Below, in pieces: positions 5,950 to 12,055 of a DNA stretch of 12,638 nt. Positions within the stretch are counted from its first letter, which is position 1; the number at the start of each line of letters is the position of its first letter. The notes beneath the pieces were generated by a model that saw nothing but the letters and a program-made list of their open reading frames with translations, did no database searches and was not told the DNA's origin. Source of the DNA: PNKC01 sp039917655 (lineage in GTDB: Bacteria > Chloroflexota > Dehalococcoidia > Tepidiformales > Tepidiformaceae). The stretch lies in assembly GCA_039917655.1 (NCBI GenBank), contig JBDSJC010000215.1:1-12638 (forward strand). The letters are read 5' to 3'. The position numbers were made by a program, and so were the translations under genes.

Positions 5950-7227
5950 ATGCCAGGCGCTCGGCGCTTGCTCGTGGTGGCCGGCCTGACGCTCGCCCTT
6001 CTGCTCGCGGCGTGCGGAGGAGACGACGCTTCCTCCGCCCCAAATTCGACAGCCGAGCCCGCCATTGAGACCGTGCCGCTGCCGTCCTCCCTGGTGCAGG
6101 TAGCGAAGGATGTCGCGCAGTTGCGTGGGCTGCCCGCCGTTGAGGGAGTGAAAATGGGCTTCGTCCCTCGGGCAAGTGTTCCCGCGCTGCTGGACCAACT
6201 GCTTTCGGACGAAGACCGCGCCCAATTCGCACAGACCACCACGCTCTACCGCCTGCTCGGCCATTTCCGCCCGGATGAAGACTACCTCTCGGTCTACCGC
6301 CAACTCGGGAGCGAATCCGTCGCCGGGCTCTATTCGCCACCTGGCAAGACGCTCTGGGTGGTTCAGCCGGGGGACGCGCCGCCCAACCTCGACAACCTGC
6401 CACGGGAGACCAGGAGCACGCTCGCACACGAGCTCGTCCATGCCACGCAAGATGCGGCCTTTCACCTTGAGACGCTCTCCGGGCACGGTGACCTCGACGC
6501 CACACTAGCGCTTACCTGCCTGATCGAAGGCGACGCGGTCACTCACCAGGGCCTGTACGAAGCGAAGTACCTGGCCTCGCTGGAATCCGGGCGCAACGCG
6601 CTGCTCGCAGGTCTCATCGCGGATATCCCGCCCTCGCTCAACCGCGAATTCTTCTTCCCATATACAACCTGCGCCGAGTGGGTCCGTTCGATCCGCGATT
6701 CCGGCGGCACGGCAGCGATCGACGCGCTCTTTCGTGATCCGCCAAAGTCAACGGCGCTGATCCTCCACCCTGAGCGTGGCTCGAACTGGCAGCCGCAGGC
6801 GGTTACTTTGCCGGACCTCTCGCCCGGACTTGGCAGCGGCTGGAAGCGCGAGTCCGGCGGGACCTTCGGCGAATTCCAGGTGCGGAACTACCTCCAGCTG
6901 CGCCTGCCCGGACTGCGTGCGTCTACGGCGGCTGCCGGCTGGGCCGGGGACCGCTACGACGTCTACGCGCACGACAATGACAGCGTCGCCGTCTTTCGCC
7001 TGGTGTTTGCGGACGACACACAGGCCACCGAATTCCGCGCCGCGCAGGACGAACTGCTCGGCGCCACCGGTGCGAAGGTTTCGGCCGGCGATGGGATGAC
7101 CCTCGCTTCCCGGCCGGACGGCAAGACCACCGCGCGGCGTTCGAATGCCGGCCGAGAGGTGTTCTTCGCGATCGGCAGCAGCGCGGACGCTGCTCGGCGC
7201 GCGATCAGCCTGCTGGGCGGCGGTTAA
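5950..7227 (+). CDS. Lipoprotein with HExxH zinc-protease motif
   Basis: The protein is 425 residues from the ATG at 5950. That start is chosen over the ATG at 5944 because AAGGA lies 5 nt upstream. The N-terminus is a lipoprotein signal: RR, a hydrophobic run and lipobox LLAAC with Cys22, followed by GGDD. After a low-complexity linker the body contains 'STLAHELVHATQD', giving H160-E161-x-x-H164. 'CLIEGDAVTH' supplies a candidate third ligand E193, 29 residues after H164, a gluzincin-like arrangement. It is therefore probably a surface-anchored metallopeptidase or a relative of one; the substrate is unknown. The C-terminal 150 residues look like a separate alpha/beta domain. The gene ends by overlapping the stop codon of the convergent alkyltransferase gene. 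Start 5944 remains possible. Confidence 0.85.
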   Translation: MPGARRLLVVAGLTLALLLAACGGDDASSAPNSTAEPAIETVPLPSSLVQVAKDVAQLRGLPAVEGVKMGFVPRASVPALLDQLLSDEDRAQFAQTTTLYRLLGHFRPDEDYLSVYRQLGSESVAGLYSPPGKTLWVVQPGDAPPNLDNLPRETRSTLAHELVHATQDAAFHLETLSGHGDLDATLALTCLIEGDAVTHQGLYEAKYLASLESGRNALLAGLIADIPPSLNREFFFPYTTCAEWVRSIRDSGGTAAIDALFRDPPKSTALILHPERGSNWQPQAVTLPDLSPGLGSGWKRESGGTFGEFQVRNYLQLRLPGLRASTAAAGWAGDRYDVYAHDNDSVAVFRLVFADDTQATEFRAAQDELLGATGAKVSAGDGMTLASRPDGKTTARRSNAGREVFFAIGSSADAARRAISLLGGG

Positions 7228-8045
7228 GCCGCAGCCACGGGCCTGCAGTGCTGGCAGGGACGGAGTCCCGCCGCCAACGCGTCTTCGAGGCGCCGGAAGT
7301 CACGGCGATCGCCGGGTGCGATGTCATCCACGCGTGGACACACCGGAAGGCAGAACGCGCTGCCTCGAAGGTTCCCCACAACCTGCGCCCGTCCCCCCTC
7401 GGCAGCCGTAAGCCGCTCGATGTTGCAACCTTCCCAGCGCAGGACCGCGAGCTTGGTCTGCGGCCCACCGGCAGCCGAGTACTTGCCAAGGCTCCAGTCC
7501 GAGCGCACGACCCGGTGGCACGGCACGAGGAAGGGCACGGGATTGTGGCCGAGCGCAGTCCCGGCGGCACGCACGGCCAACGCCGTCCCGGCCTCTCGCG
7601 CCACCCATTGGTAGGGCCTGACCTCGCCGCGCGGGATGCGGGCCGCAGCTCGCAAGACCTGTTGCTGGAACGGCGGCAAGCTGTCCAGATAAGCGTGGTC
7701 CAGAGCGAAGGCGTCGCCGGCGAACACCCGCCGGAGGCTCAGCGAAAGGTTCGAGGCCGCCACCTCCGGCGGTTCGAAACCGAACGACGCGTGCGAACGC
7801 TCTTCGAACTGCTCCCGCGCGTTGGTCACAAGGTGAACGAGGACGCCATCGTGAACCACTCGCAGCGTCCCTATGGGGATCTCCATGTCGAACCAGCCGA
7901 GCTGCCTGTTGGCACGGGCGTGCCGGCCGCGAAGCATGTTTCGGGAAGCGCGGAGGAACGCCGGGGAAGGCATCTCACTCAGTAGTTCACGCTCCCCGTC
8001 GGTCAGTTCCCATTCGGCGGCTTCCGGATCACGGGTTTCGGACAT
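7224..8045 (-). CDS. O6-alkylguanine-DNA alkyltransferase with C-terminal Ada-type Cys4 zinc domain
   Basis: The 273-residue protein has three parts. Residues 1-50 are charged and helical with no recognised family. Residues about 51-215 are an Ogt/MGMT module: 'WFDMEIPIGTLRVV', then 'LPPFQQQVLRAAARIPRGEV', and the active-site 'NPVPFLVPCHRVV' with acceptor C176. Residues about 225-270 carry 'SAFCLPVCP' (C232, C236) and 'AAGLRPCQHCRP' (C264, C267), the four-Cys pattern of the Ada N-terminal methylphosphotriester-accepting zinc domain. In Ada the zinc domain is N-terminal; here it is C-terminal and no AraC-type helix-turn-helix is evident. The protein should remove alkyl groups from O6-guanine and may also sense phosphotriester damage. 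The ATG at 8045 is 6 nt after AAGGAGG inside the upstream sigma gene, so the two genes overlap by 17 nt and are likely translationally coupled. Confidence 0.9.
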   Translation of the reverse strand: MSETRDPEAAEWELTDGERELLSEMPSPAFLRASRNMLRGRHARANRQLGWFDMEIPIGTLRVVHDGVLVHLVTNAREQFEERSHASFGFEPPEVAASNLSLSLRRVFAGDAFALDHAYLDSLPPFQQQVLRAAARIPRGEVRPYQWVAREAGTALAVRAAGTALGHNPVPFLVPCHRVVRSDWSLGKYSAAGGPQTKLAVLRWEGCNIERLTAAEGGRAQVVGNLRGSAFCLPVCPRVDDIAPGDRRDFRRLEDALAAGLRPCQHCRPVAAA

Positions 8046-8568
8046 ATCCATCCTCCTTGAGCAGTTCGCGCAGGCGGACCAGCGCCCGGTACGACATCTG
8101 CTTGATCGCTGCTTCGCTCTTTCCGAGCTGTTCCGCGACCTGGCGGCACGACCATTCGTGCCCAAAGCGCAAGACCAGCACCTCGCGATGTATCTCGCTA
8201 AGCCGCGCAAGTGCCTCTCGAACCTGCGCGCGCTCCTGATAGCGAGCGAGCGCCTCGCCCAGCCACTGGTCATCTGGCGTGTCGTGGTCGAACAGCGGCG
8301 ATTCCCGCTGCCCGCGCCGTGCCCCATCAATAGCGAGGTTTCGGGTGATGGTGAACAGCCAGGCGTGAAACGGCCGGCCGTGATCCTGATAGGCCGGCAA
8401 CCGGTCGATCGCGCGGCGGTAGGTCTCCGAGACGAGGTCCTCCGCGCGGTGGTGGTCGCGCACCAGCGAGTAGGCGAACCGGTAGACCGTCGGTGCGGTC
8501 TGATCGTACAACTCGCCGAAGGCATCGGGGTTGGTCCGGGCGGCAACAATCAGTTCTGTTTGGTCCAC
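8029..8568 (-). CDS. ECF-type RNA polymerase sigma factor
   Basis: The protein is about 179 residues from the GTG at 8568. Region 2 spans about residues 13-85 ('AFGELYDQTAPTVYRFAYSL', 'AEDLVSETYRRA', 'FHAWLFTITRNLAID'). Region 4 spans about 115-165 ('LSEIHREVLVLRFGHEWSCR', then 'EAAIKQMSYRALVRLRELL'). Regions 1 and 3 are absent, as in ECF (group 4) sigma factors. The frame continues upstream, but similarity starts just after the GTG. No Shine-Dalgarno precedes that codon, and a TACTCT box ends 6 nt before it, so a leaderless message is plausible. No separate anti-sigma gene is present; the overlapping downstream gene is the alkyltransferase with the Ada-type zinc domain. It probably directs transcription of its own operon and unknown targets, perhaps after alkylation damage. 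Confidence 0.92.
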   Translation of the reverse strand: MDQTELIVAARTNPDAFGELYDQTAPTVYRFAYSLVRDHHRAEDLVSETYRRAIDRLPAYQDHGRPFHAWLFTITRNLAIDGARRGQRESPLFDHDTPDDQWLGEALARYQERAQVREALARLSEIHREVLVLRFGHEWSCRQVAEQLGKSEAAIKQMSYRALVRLRELLKEDGYVRNP

Positions 8569-8577
8569 GCAAGGAGA

Positions 8578-8605
8578 GTAACGGCCCAGATGCGCGCTGG
8601 TAACG
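8578..8605 (-). promoter_or_regulatory. Possible promoter/operator with two CGTTAC repeats before the sigma gene
   Basis: On the minus strand CGTTAC occurs at 8605-8600 and again at 8583-8578, exactly 22 bp apart, two helical turns. The second copy ends 10 bp before the GTG start. The spacing fits either a dimeric operator or spaced promoter elements of an autoregulated ECF gene, where the -10 is often a CGT-type motif. Confidence 0.3.
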
Positions 8606-8630
8606 CTTCCCGCGCGAACGGATGAAAGGT

Positions 8631-8679
8631 ATGGCCTACGACCTGGAGGGCCTGACGGATACGGTTGACGTGTGAGGGG
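8631..8679 (+). repeat. 49-bp direct repeat, copy 1
   Basis: This copy matches 9229-9277 with a single mismatch (T8660 against C9258). It flanks the toxin-antitoxin pair on the toxin side. Its plus-strand frame encodes MAYDLEGLTDTVDV followed by TGA, the C-terminus of a truncated gene. Confidence 0.95.
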
Positions 8680-8683
8680 GGCT

Positions 8684-8962
8684 CTAAATCGAGGCCCTGC
8701 TCCCATGGAGCACTCCCAAGACGTCGATGTGGTCAGTCCCGACGACGTAGAGAATTCGATAGGGTCGCTCCGTCACCATCCGTACCTCGAGCAAGTGGGC
8801 ACCGGGGACGACAACGCCAGACCGGGGGAATTGGGCCAACTGGAGGGTACGGCTCGTAATTCGGTCGACCATGCGGTCGGCATAGAGGCGCGACGTTCGG
8901 CTGAGGTGAGCGTGAATTGCGGCGAGATGCGCTTCGGCCGGTTCGGTCCACAGCACCTCCAC
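8684..8962 (-). CDS. ParE/RelE-family toxin
   Basis: The 92-residue protein begins with the GTG at 8962 (MEVLWTEPAEAHLAAI). It fits the ParE/RelE fold: an N-terminal beta strand, a helical hairpin 'IHAHLSRTSRLYADRMVDRI', then 'LAQFPRSGVVVPG', 'LEVRMVTERPYRILYVV' and the final 'IDVLGVLHGSR'. ParE toxins poison DNA gyrase and RelE-type toxins cleave mRNA on ribosomes; which applies here cannot be told from sequence. It starts 6 bp after the stop of the small antitoxin gene, the normal ParD-ParE order. The pair is flanked by a 49-bp direct repeat, which suggests it arrived as a cassette. Confidence 0.88.
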   Translation of the reverse strand: MEVLWTEPAEAHLAAIHAHLSRTSRLYADRMVDRITSRTLQLAQFPRSGVVVPGAHLLEVRMVTERPYRILYVVGTDHIDVLGVLHGSRASI

Positions 8963-8968
8963 GCGGCG

Positions 8969-9148
8969 CTACTCCGGCAGGCCGTAATTCGTACGGACTT
9001 GTTGCACCGTGCGGGTCTTCCCCGCCTTCTTCGCCTCGAGGCCCGCCTCAATCGCCTGGCTGATGTAGACCTGCTCCATAACGTCGTCCCAGGTTGCATC
9101 GTCGGGCAGCGCATCGGCGATTCGTCGGACTTCCTGTTTGACGGGCAT
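8969..9148 (-). CDS. Cognate antitoxin of the ParE-type toxin
   Basis: The 59-residue protein begins MPVKQEVRRIADALPDDATW and continues 'DDVMEQVYISQAIEAGLEAK', ending in a charged tail. The 'ALPDDATWDDVMEQVY' segment is characteristic of small antitoxins paired with ParE/RelE toxins in many bacteria. In such proteins the N-terminal part handles DNA binding or dimerisation and the C-terminal helix wraps the toxin. The ATG at 9148 has GAGAGG 8 nt upstream. The toxin gene begins 6 bp after the stop, so translation is likely coupled. Autorepression of the promoter directly upstream would be usual for the family. Confidence 0.85.
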   Translation of the reverse strand: MPVKQEVRRIADALPDDATWDDVMEQVYISQAIEAGLEAKKAGKTRTVQQVRTNYGLPE

Positions 9149-9165
9149 GATCGGAACCTCTCAGC

Positions 9166-9273
9166 GTGATTGTACATCGCGGCGACTGGGTGATGGCGAA
9201 CGACGGCCGTACCCGCCACCTGCTGGTGATGGCCTACGACCTGGAGGGCCTGACGGACACGGTTGACGTGTGA
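9166..9273 (+). pseudogene. C-terminal remnant of an unidentified gene
   Basis: A plus-strand frame, open from just after the TGA at 9148-9150, reads 'VIVHRGDWVMANDGRTRHLL' and then 'VMAYDLEGLTDTVDV' before the TGA at 9271-9273. It has no proper start or upstream body. Its last 14 codons and stop are duplicated at 8631-8675. It looks like the tail of a gene replaced or displaced when the toxin-antitoxin cassette arrived. The family is not recognised. Confidence 0.4.
9169..9174 (-). promoter_or_regulatory. Probable -10 box of the antitoxin-toxin operon
   Basis: TACAAT on the minus strand lies 20 bp before the antitoxin ATG and implies a leader of about 13 nt that includes the GAGAGG site. No good -35 hexamer is visible at 16-18 bp, as is common in autorepressed promoters. 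Confidence 0.4.
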
Positions 9274-9277
9274 GGGG
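9229..9277 (+). repeat. 49-bp direct repeat, copy 2
   Basis: This copy matches 8631-8679 with one mismatch and lies on the antitoxin side of the toxin-antitoxin pair. The two copies are 598 bp apart, start to start. Confidence 0.95.
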
Positions 9278-9300
9278 CGGGACGGGCCAATCTCGGTCGG

Positions 9301-9987
9301 TCAGCGGGCTCGACGTCGCGATGGTCGAAACGCCAATGCCGCCAACGTTGCGACGCCCGCGAGCAGAAGCCCAACCCAGATCGACTCTTCCCCAACGCTG
9401 GGCTCCCGTTCGATTGCGGGGCCGGAGCCGGTAGCAGGGGGAAACGGACTCGTCGCGGAAACGAGCCGCAGGTCACCCTGGCCACCGAACTGCGCTAGTG
9501 TCGCTGACAAGTCCAGTACCCAACCATAGGCCACCAACGAGGCGCGCCCATTCAACACCTCAACACTGAACGCAGCCGACTTCCTCGCTCCGTCCGTCCC
9601 AATGCCGCTCCCAATGAGCAGCGTCTCGCCCGGATTGATGGAGGGGCGCCAGACCGCGAGGAGAGTATACGCGCCGTCCCCGAAGGCGTCCGAACGGCCC
9701 GCGTCCGAGACGACCAGCGCCGTGATCTCTTGCCGTGCGGTTTCCTGCGTGACCGCCCCGCCGTCACCAGGGAACGCCGTTCTTACGACGCTTGAGCCAT
9801 CTGGCGGGAGCGCCGCCAGTATGCGCTGGAGGCTGCCCGAGCGGACAGCCTCCGCGACCGCTTTCACCTCGGCTGACAGACCGCTGTAGAGGTCGGACTG
9901 GGCGACAGCCGAACGCGATGACCCTACGTCGAGCACAAGCAGGAGGGCCGCCACGAACGCACCCAGCACGATTCCGGCCCGCGCCAA
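9301..9987 (-). CDS. Secreted protein with C-terminal membrane anchor
   Basis: The protein has 228 residues. It starts with a signal peptide (MARAGIVLGAFVAALLLVLD through SRSAVAQSD, cleavage probably after AVA). The extracytoplasmic part of about 165 residues has no cysteine. The end has the layout of a C-terminal anchor: a Pro/Ser/Gly-rich spacer, then hydrophobic 'SIWVGLLLAGVATLAALAF', then the basic tail RPSRRRAR. No LPXTG or PEP motif is present, so sortase or exosortase processing is not supported; a simple stop-transfer anchor is the plain reading. I do not recognise the ectodomain. The start is probably TTG at 9987, with GTG seven codons in as an alternative. It begins 16 bp after the end of an upstream frame on the same strand, so it is likely in an operon with it. 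Confidence 0.72.
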   Translation of the reverse strand: MARAGIVLGAFVAALLLVLDVGSSRSAVAQSDLYSGLSAEVKAVAEAVRSGSLQRILAALPPDGSSVVRTAFPGDGGAVTQETARQEITALVVSDAGRSDAFGDGAYTLLAVWRPSINPGETLLIGSGIGTDGARKSAAFSVEVLNGRASLVAYGWVLDLSATLAQFGGQGDLRLVSATSPFPPATGSGPAIEREPSVGEESIWVGLLLAGVATLAALAFRPSRRRAR

Positions 9988-10003
9988 CGTTTGCCACGGT
10001 TTC

Positions 10004-10168
10004 TCACGAATACAGCCCCTGAGCGATTGCCAGCGCGGAGACCTCTGGAAGTTGGGAGTAAATCGAAATCCACGCAGCCTCTCCTTCGTCGTACCAGATT
10101 ACGAACTCCGCGGGACACCGGCGAGCGCGGAGTGCTCGGCGCGGGAGCTCGTGATTCCCAAAGAGCTG
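10004..10168 (-). other. Open frame continuing past the amber stop of the 37-aa peptide
   Basis: In frame with the upstream membrane peptide, this stretch encodes QLFGNHELPRRALRARR then 'CPAEFVIWYDEGEAAWISIY' and 'SQLPEVSALAIAQGLYS' before TGA. The second half looks like real protein. There is no good internal start codon, which argues that it was translated as a continuation. It ends 16 bp before the secreted-protein gene. Confidence 0.4.
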
Positions 10169-10282
10169 CTAGTTGGACGAAACGACCAAGCTGTTCAGCA
10201 CGTAAGCCAGCACGACAATTGCCACCAAGAAACCCAGTGCACCGACGATTAGTTTCGTCATGGTTAGTTTCGCTATCGTCAC
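10169..10282 (-). CDS. 37-aa single-pass membrane peptide
   Basis: From the GTG at 10282 the frame reads VTIAKLTMTKLIVGALGFLV and continues as a hydrophobic helix to VVSSN before TAG at 10169-10171. AAGGAG lies 8 nt upstream of the GTG; an internal ATG (residue 8) has no such site. One membrane helix spans about residues 10-32, preceded by two lysines, giving an inside-positive N-terminus. The same frame continues past the amber codon for 54 more codons, with plausible protein character, to TGA at 10004-10006. The gene may therefore be a nonsense-interrupted 92-residue protein. No family is recognised. Confidence 0.6.
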   Translation of the reverse strand: MTIAKLTMTKLIVGALGFLVAIVVLAYVLNSLVVSSN

Positions 10283-10466
10283 AACAATCACTCCTTAGGT
10301 GAAGTAGGAATACCAGTTTCCCCAAGCGTCTGCCTTTTAAGGTGCGTTGAGGAGCGAGCCCACAAAAAGCGACCGCTCTCCGTGCTGGCACCGTGCGCGT
10401 TATTCGGAGGGAAATCAAGCCGATTCCAGTAAATTGTGCCTCTTCTTGACTCGCGGAGGTTCGGCG

Positions 10467-11879
10467 CTACGCGGTCACGGCCGACGCGGCGGTCGCCGCT
10501 TTCTTCAGCTGGTCGAACGATTCGCGGACGAGGGTGGCCACGCGGTCCACGTCCGGCACCAGCTTGGGGTCCGCGCAGATGCCCCAGTAAAGCACTCCGT
10601 TATAGCTCGTGAGGCAGACGTTCAAGCCCATCCCGGCGCTCAGCGGGACGAGCGGCCAGAGCTCTTCGACCTTGCGGCCCGCTATATAGAGGGGGATCTG
10701 TGGTCCCGGGACGTTCGTGCAGACGAGGTTGAAGAGGCCGGGAGCGTTCGGGATCATGGAGCCCGCCATTGCCTGCATCGCCGGCGGCACCTGTTCGGTC
10801 AGCCGCGTCATGAGCGCAAAGCCGCCCGCCTGGTTGGCCGATTTCAGCCGGCCCATGCCAGACATCACCGCGTTGTGGCGTTCGACCGGGTCCAGCACGC
10901 CTACCGGCAACGGGGCGATGAGCATCGAAACCGCGTTGCCGAGGTCCTTCTTGGCCGCCGCCGTGCGGACGTTGACGGGCACCATCGCCCGCAGCTCCAT
11001 GCGCTCGGTGGAGATACCCTTCTCGCGCAGATAGGCTCCCATGCCGCCGGAGAGCGCAGAGAGCACGACGTCGTTAATCGTGCCGCCGAGGGCGCCGCGC
11101 ACCCCGCGGATCTCGCCGAAGGAGAGGGCGACCACGGCGTAGCTGCGGCTACCGGAGACCGGACGGTTGAACGGCGTGGCGGGCGCCGGCTGCATGAGCG
11201 CGGGCGCGGCGGAGATCAGCGCGCCGGTGACGGCCTGCATGTCGCGCATCTGCTGCTCGGGGTCCATTGCCCAGCGCACCGCGTCGGCCGATTGGGCCAT
11301 GGCCGAGTCAACCGTGTCGCGCCAAGCATCGCGCGCACGCTCCATGGGACTGCTCGCGGGGGAGGGCGTGTAGGGCTGGGGAGCCTCGGGCTCGACGTCC
11401 TTTTCGAGGTCTGTCACCGTGGTCAGCAGTTCGATCCCCGAGACGCCGTCCACCATGCAGTGATGGACGAGCATGCACATCGCGGACGCGCCGCCGGGCA
11501 GCCCGTGGATCATCACGATCTTCCAGAGCGGCCTATCGCGGGGCAGCATCTGGGAGTGGATCGTGGAGATCGTGGCCGTCAGGGCGTCGTGGCTGGCGCC
11601 TTTCGGCAGGGTGATCTCGTCGATCTGGCGCTTGACATCGAAATTCGGGTCGACCTCCCAGCGCGGGTGGCCGACGTTGAAGGCATCGAAGACGGCGAGC
11701 TCGCGGTAGCGGGGAATGCGATGCATCCGCGATTCCATGTGGCCGACCATTGTCTCTTTCGAAATGGGGCCATCGAGTACGCTGGTGGAGCCGATATGGA
11801 GCGGAAGGGTGGGCTTTTCGAAGTAGAGGAAGGCCGCATCCATGGAAGTCATGCGTCGGCGCAAGGTGGGAGTGGTCAT
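10467..11879 (-). CDS. WS/DGAT-family wax ester synthase / diacylglycerol O-acyltransferase
   Basis: The 470-residue protein is full length for the family. It has 'MTSMDAAFLYFEKPTLPLHI' at the N-terminus, 'DRPLWKIVMIHG' (residues 115-126) and the acyltransferase catalytic motif HHCMVDG (139-145) with His140 and Asp144. 'GTINDVVLSALSGG', 'LRAMVPVNVR' and the C-terminal 'NVPGPQIPLYIAGRKVEELW' follow. These enzymes join acyl-CoA to diacylglycerol or fatty alcohol at the membrane, making storage triacylglycerol or wax esters. Which product is made cannot be told from sequence. The ATG at 11879 has GAGAGG 8 nt upstream. The gene is divergent from a lipase-like hydrolase and is preceded by a TATAAT box and two palindromes, so it is probably regulated. 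A long frame on the opposite strand is only a GC-rich shadow. Confidence 0.95.
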   Translation of the reverse strand: MTTPTLRRRMTSMDAAFLYFEKPTLPLHIGSTSVLDGPISKETMVGHMESRMHRIPRYRELAVFDAFNVGHPRWEVDPNFDVKRQIDEITLPKGASHDALTATISTIHSQMLPRDRPLWKIVMIHGLPGGASAMCMLVHHCMVDGVSGIELLTTVTDLEKDVEPEAPQPYTPSPASSPMERARDAWRDTVDSAMAQSADAVRWAMDPEQQMRDMQAVTGALISAAPALMQPAPATPFNRPVSGSRSYAVVALSFGEIRGVRGALGGTINDVVLSALSGGMGAYLREKGISTERMELRAMVPVNVRTAAAKKDLGNAVSMLIAPLPVGVLDPVERHNAVMSGMGRLKSANQAGGFALMTRLTEQVPPAMQAMAGSMIPNAPGLFNLVCTNVPGPQIPLYIAGRKVEELWPLVPLSAGMGLNVCLTSYNGVLYWGICADPKLVPDVDRVATLVRESFDQLKKAATAASAVTA

Positions 11880-11913
11880 TCGTGGCGCCTCTCAGCCCGG
11901 TTTAATATTTACG

Positions 11914-11928
11914 TATGCGCGGCGCATA
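11914..11928. promoter_or_regulatory. 15-bp palindrome at the start of the WS/DGAT transcript (putative operator)
   Basis: TATGCGC-G-GCGCATA is a perfect inverted repeat with a 1-bp centre. It begins 11 bp downstream of the WS/DGAT TATAAT box, covering roughly +4 to +18 of the expected transcript. That is a usual place for a repressor such as a TetR-type regulator. No regulator gene is in the window. Confidence 0.5.
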
Positions 11929-11938
11929 GAAGGACTCG

Positions 11939-11944
11939 ATTATA
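11939..11944 (-). promoter_or_regulatory. -10 box (TATAAT) for WS/DGAT
   Basis: A perfect TATAAT on the minus strand lies 59 bp before the ATG in an AT-richer island. The -35 region is weak (AAGACG at 18-bp spacing at best), which suggests the promoter needs an activator or is only moderately active. Confidence 0.55.
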
Positions 11945-11950
11945 GTGATA

Positions 11951-11960
11951 AGCGCGCGCT
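11951..11960. promoter_or_regulatory. AGCGCGCGCT palindrome in the promoter spacer
   Basis: This perfect 10-bp palindrome lies between the -35 region and the TATAAT box of the WS/DGAT promoter. GAT and ATC outside it extend the symmetry apart from one unpaired base. An alternating GC run alone could produce this by chance. Confidence 0.3.
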
Positions 11961-12055
11961 ATCGTCTTGCCGCAGCAGAAGCGTCACTGTAGCGTTCGCC
12001 GCGGCGCCTGATCAGGGGTGGTCAGGGGCCAGGGCTGTCAGGAAAAGGGGCCGTC

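Noticed and set aside
7248..7985. 245-codon plus-strand frame antisense to the alkyltransferase
   Set aside because: It is a shadow of a gene with intact catalytic motifs, with biased composition and no start signals.
8569..8706. Longer N-terminus of the sigma factor
   Set aside because: The extra 46 residues are Pro/Arg-rich, overlap the 49-bp repeat and have no family similarity. Region 2 begins right after the GTG at 8568.
10347..11945. 532-codon open frame on the plus strand opposite the WS/DGAT gene
   Set aside because: It is His/Arg/Gly-rich with no domain, and exactly mirrors a highly conserved acyltransferase on the other strand. GC-rich third positions produce such shadows.
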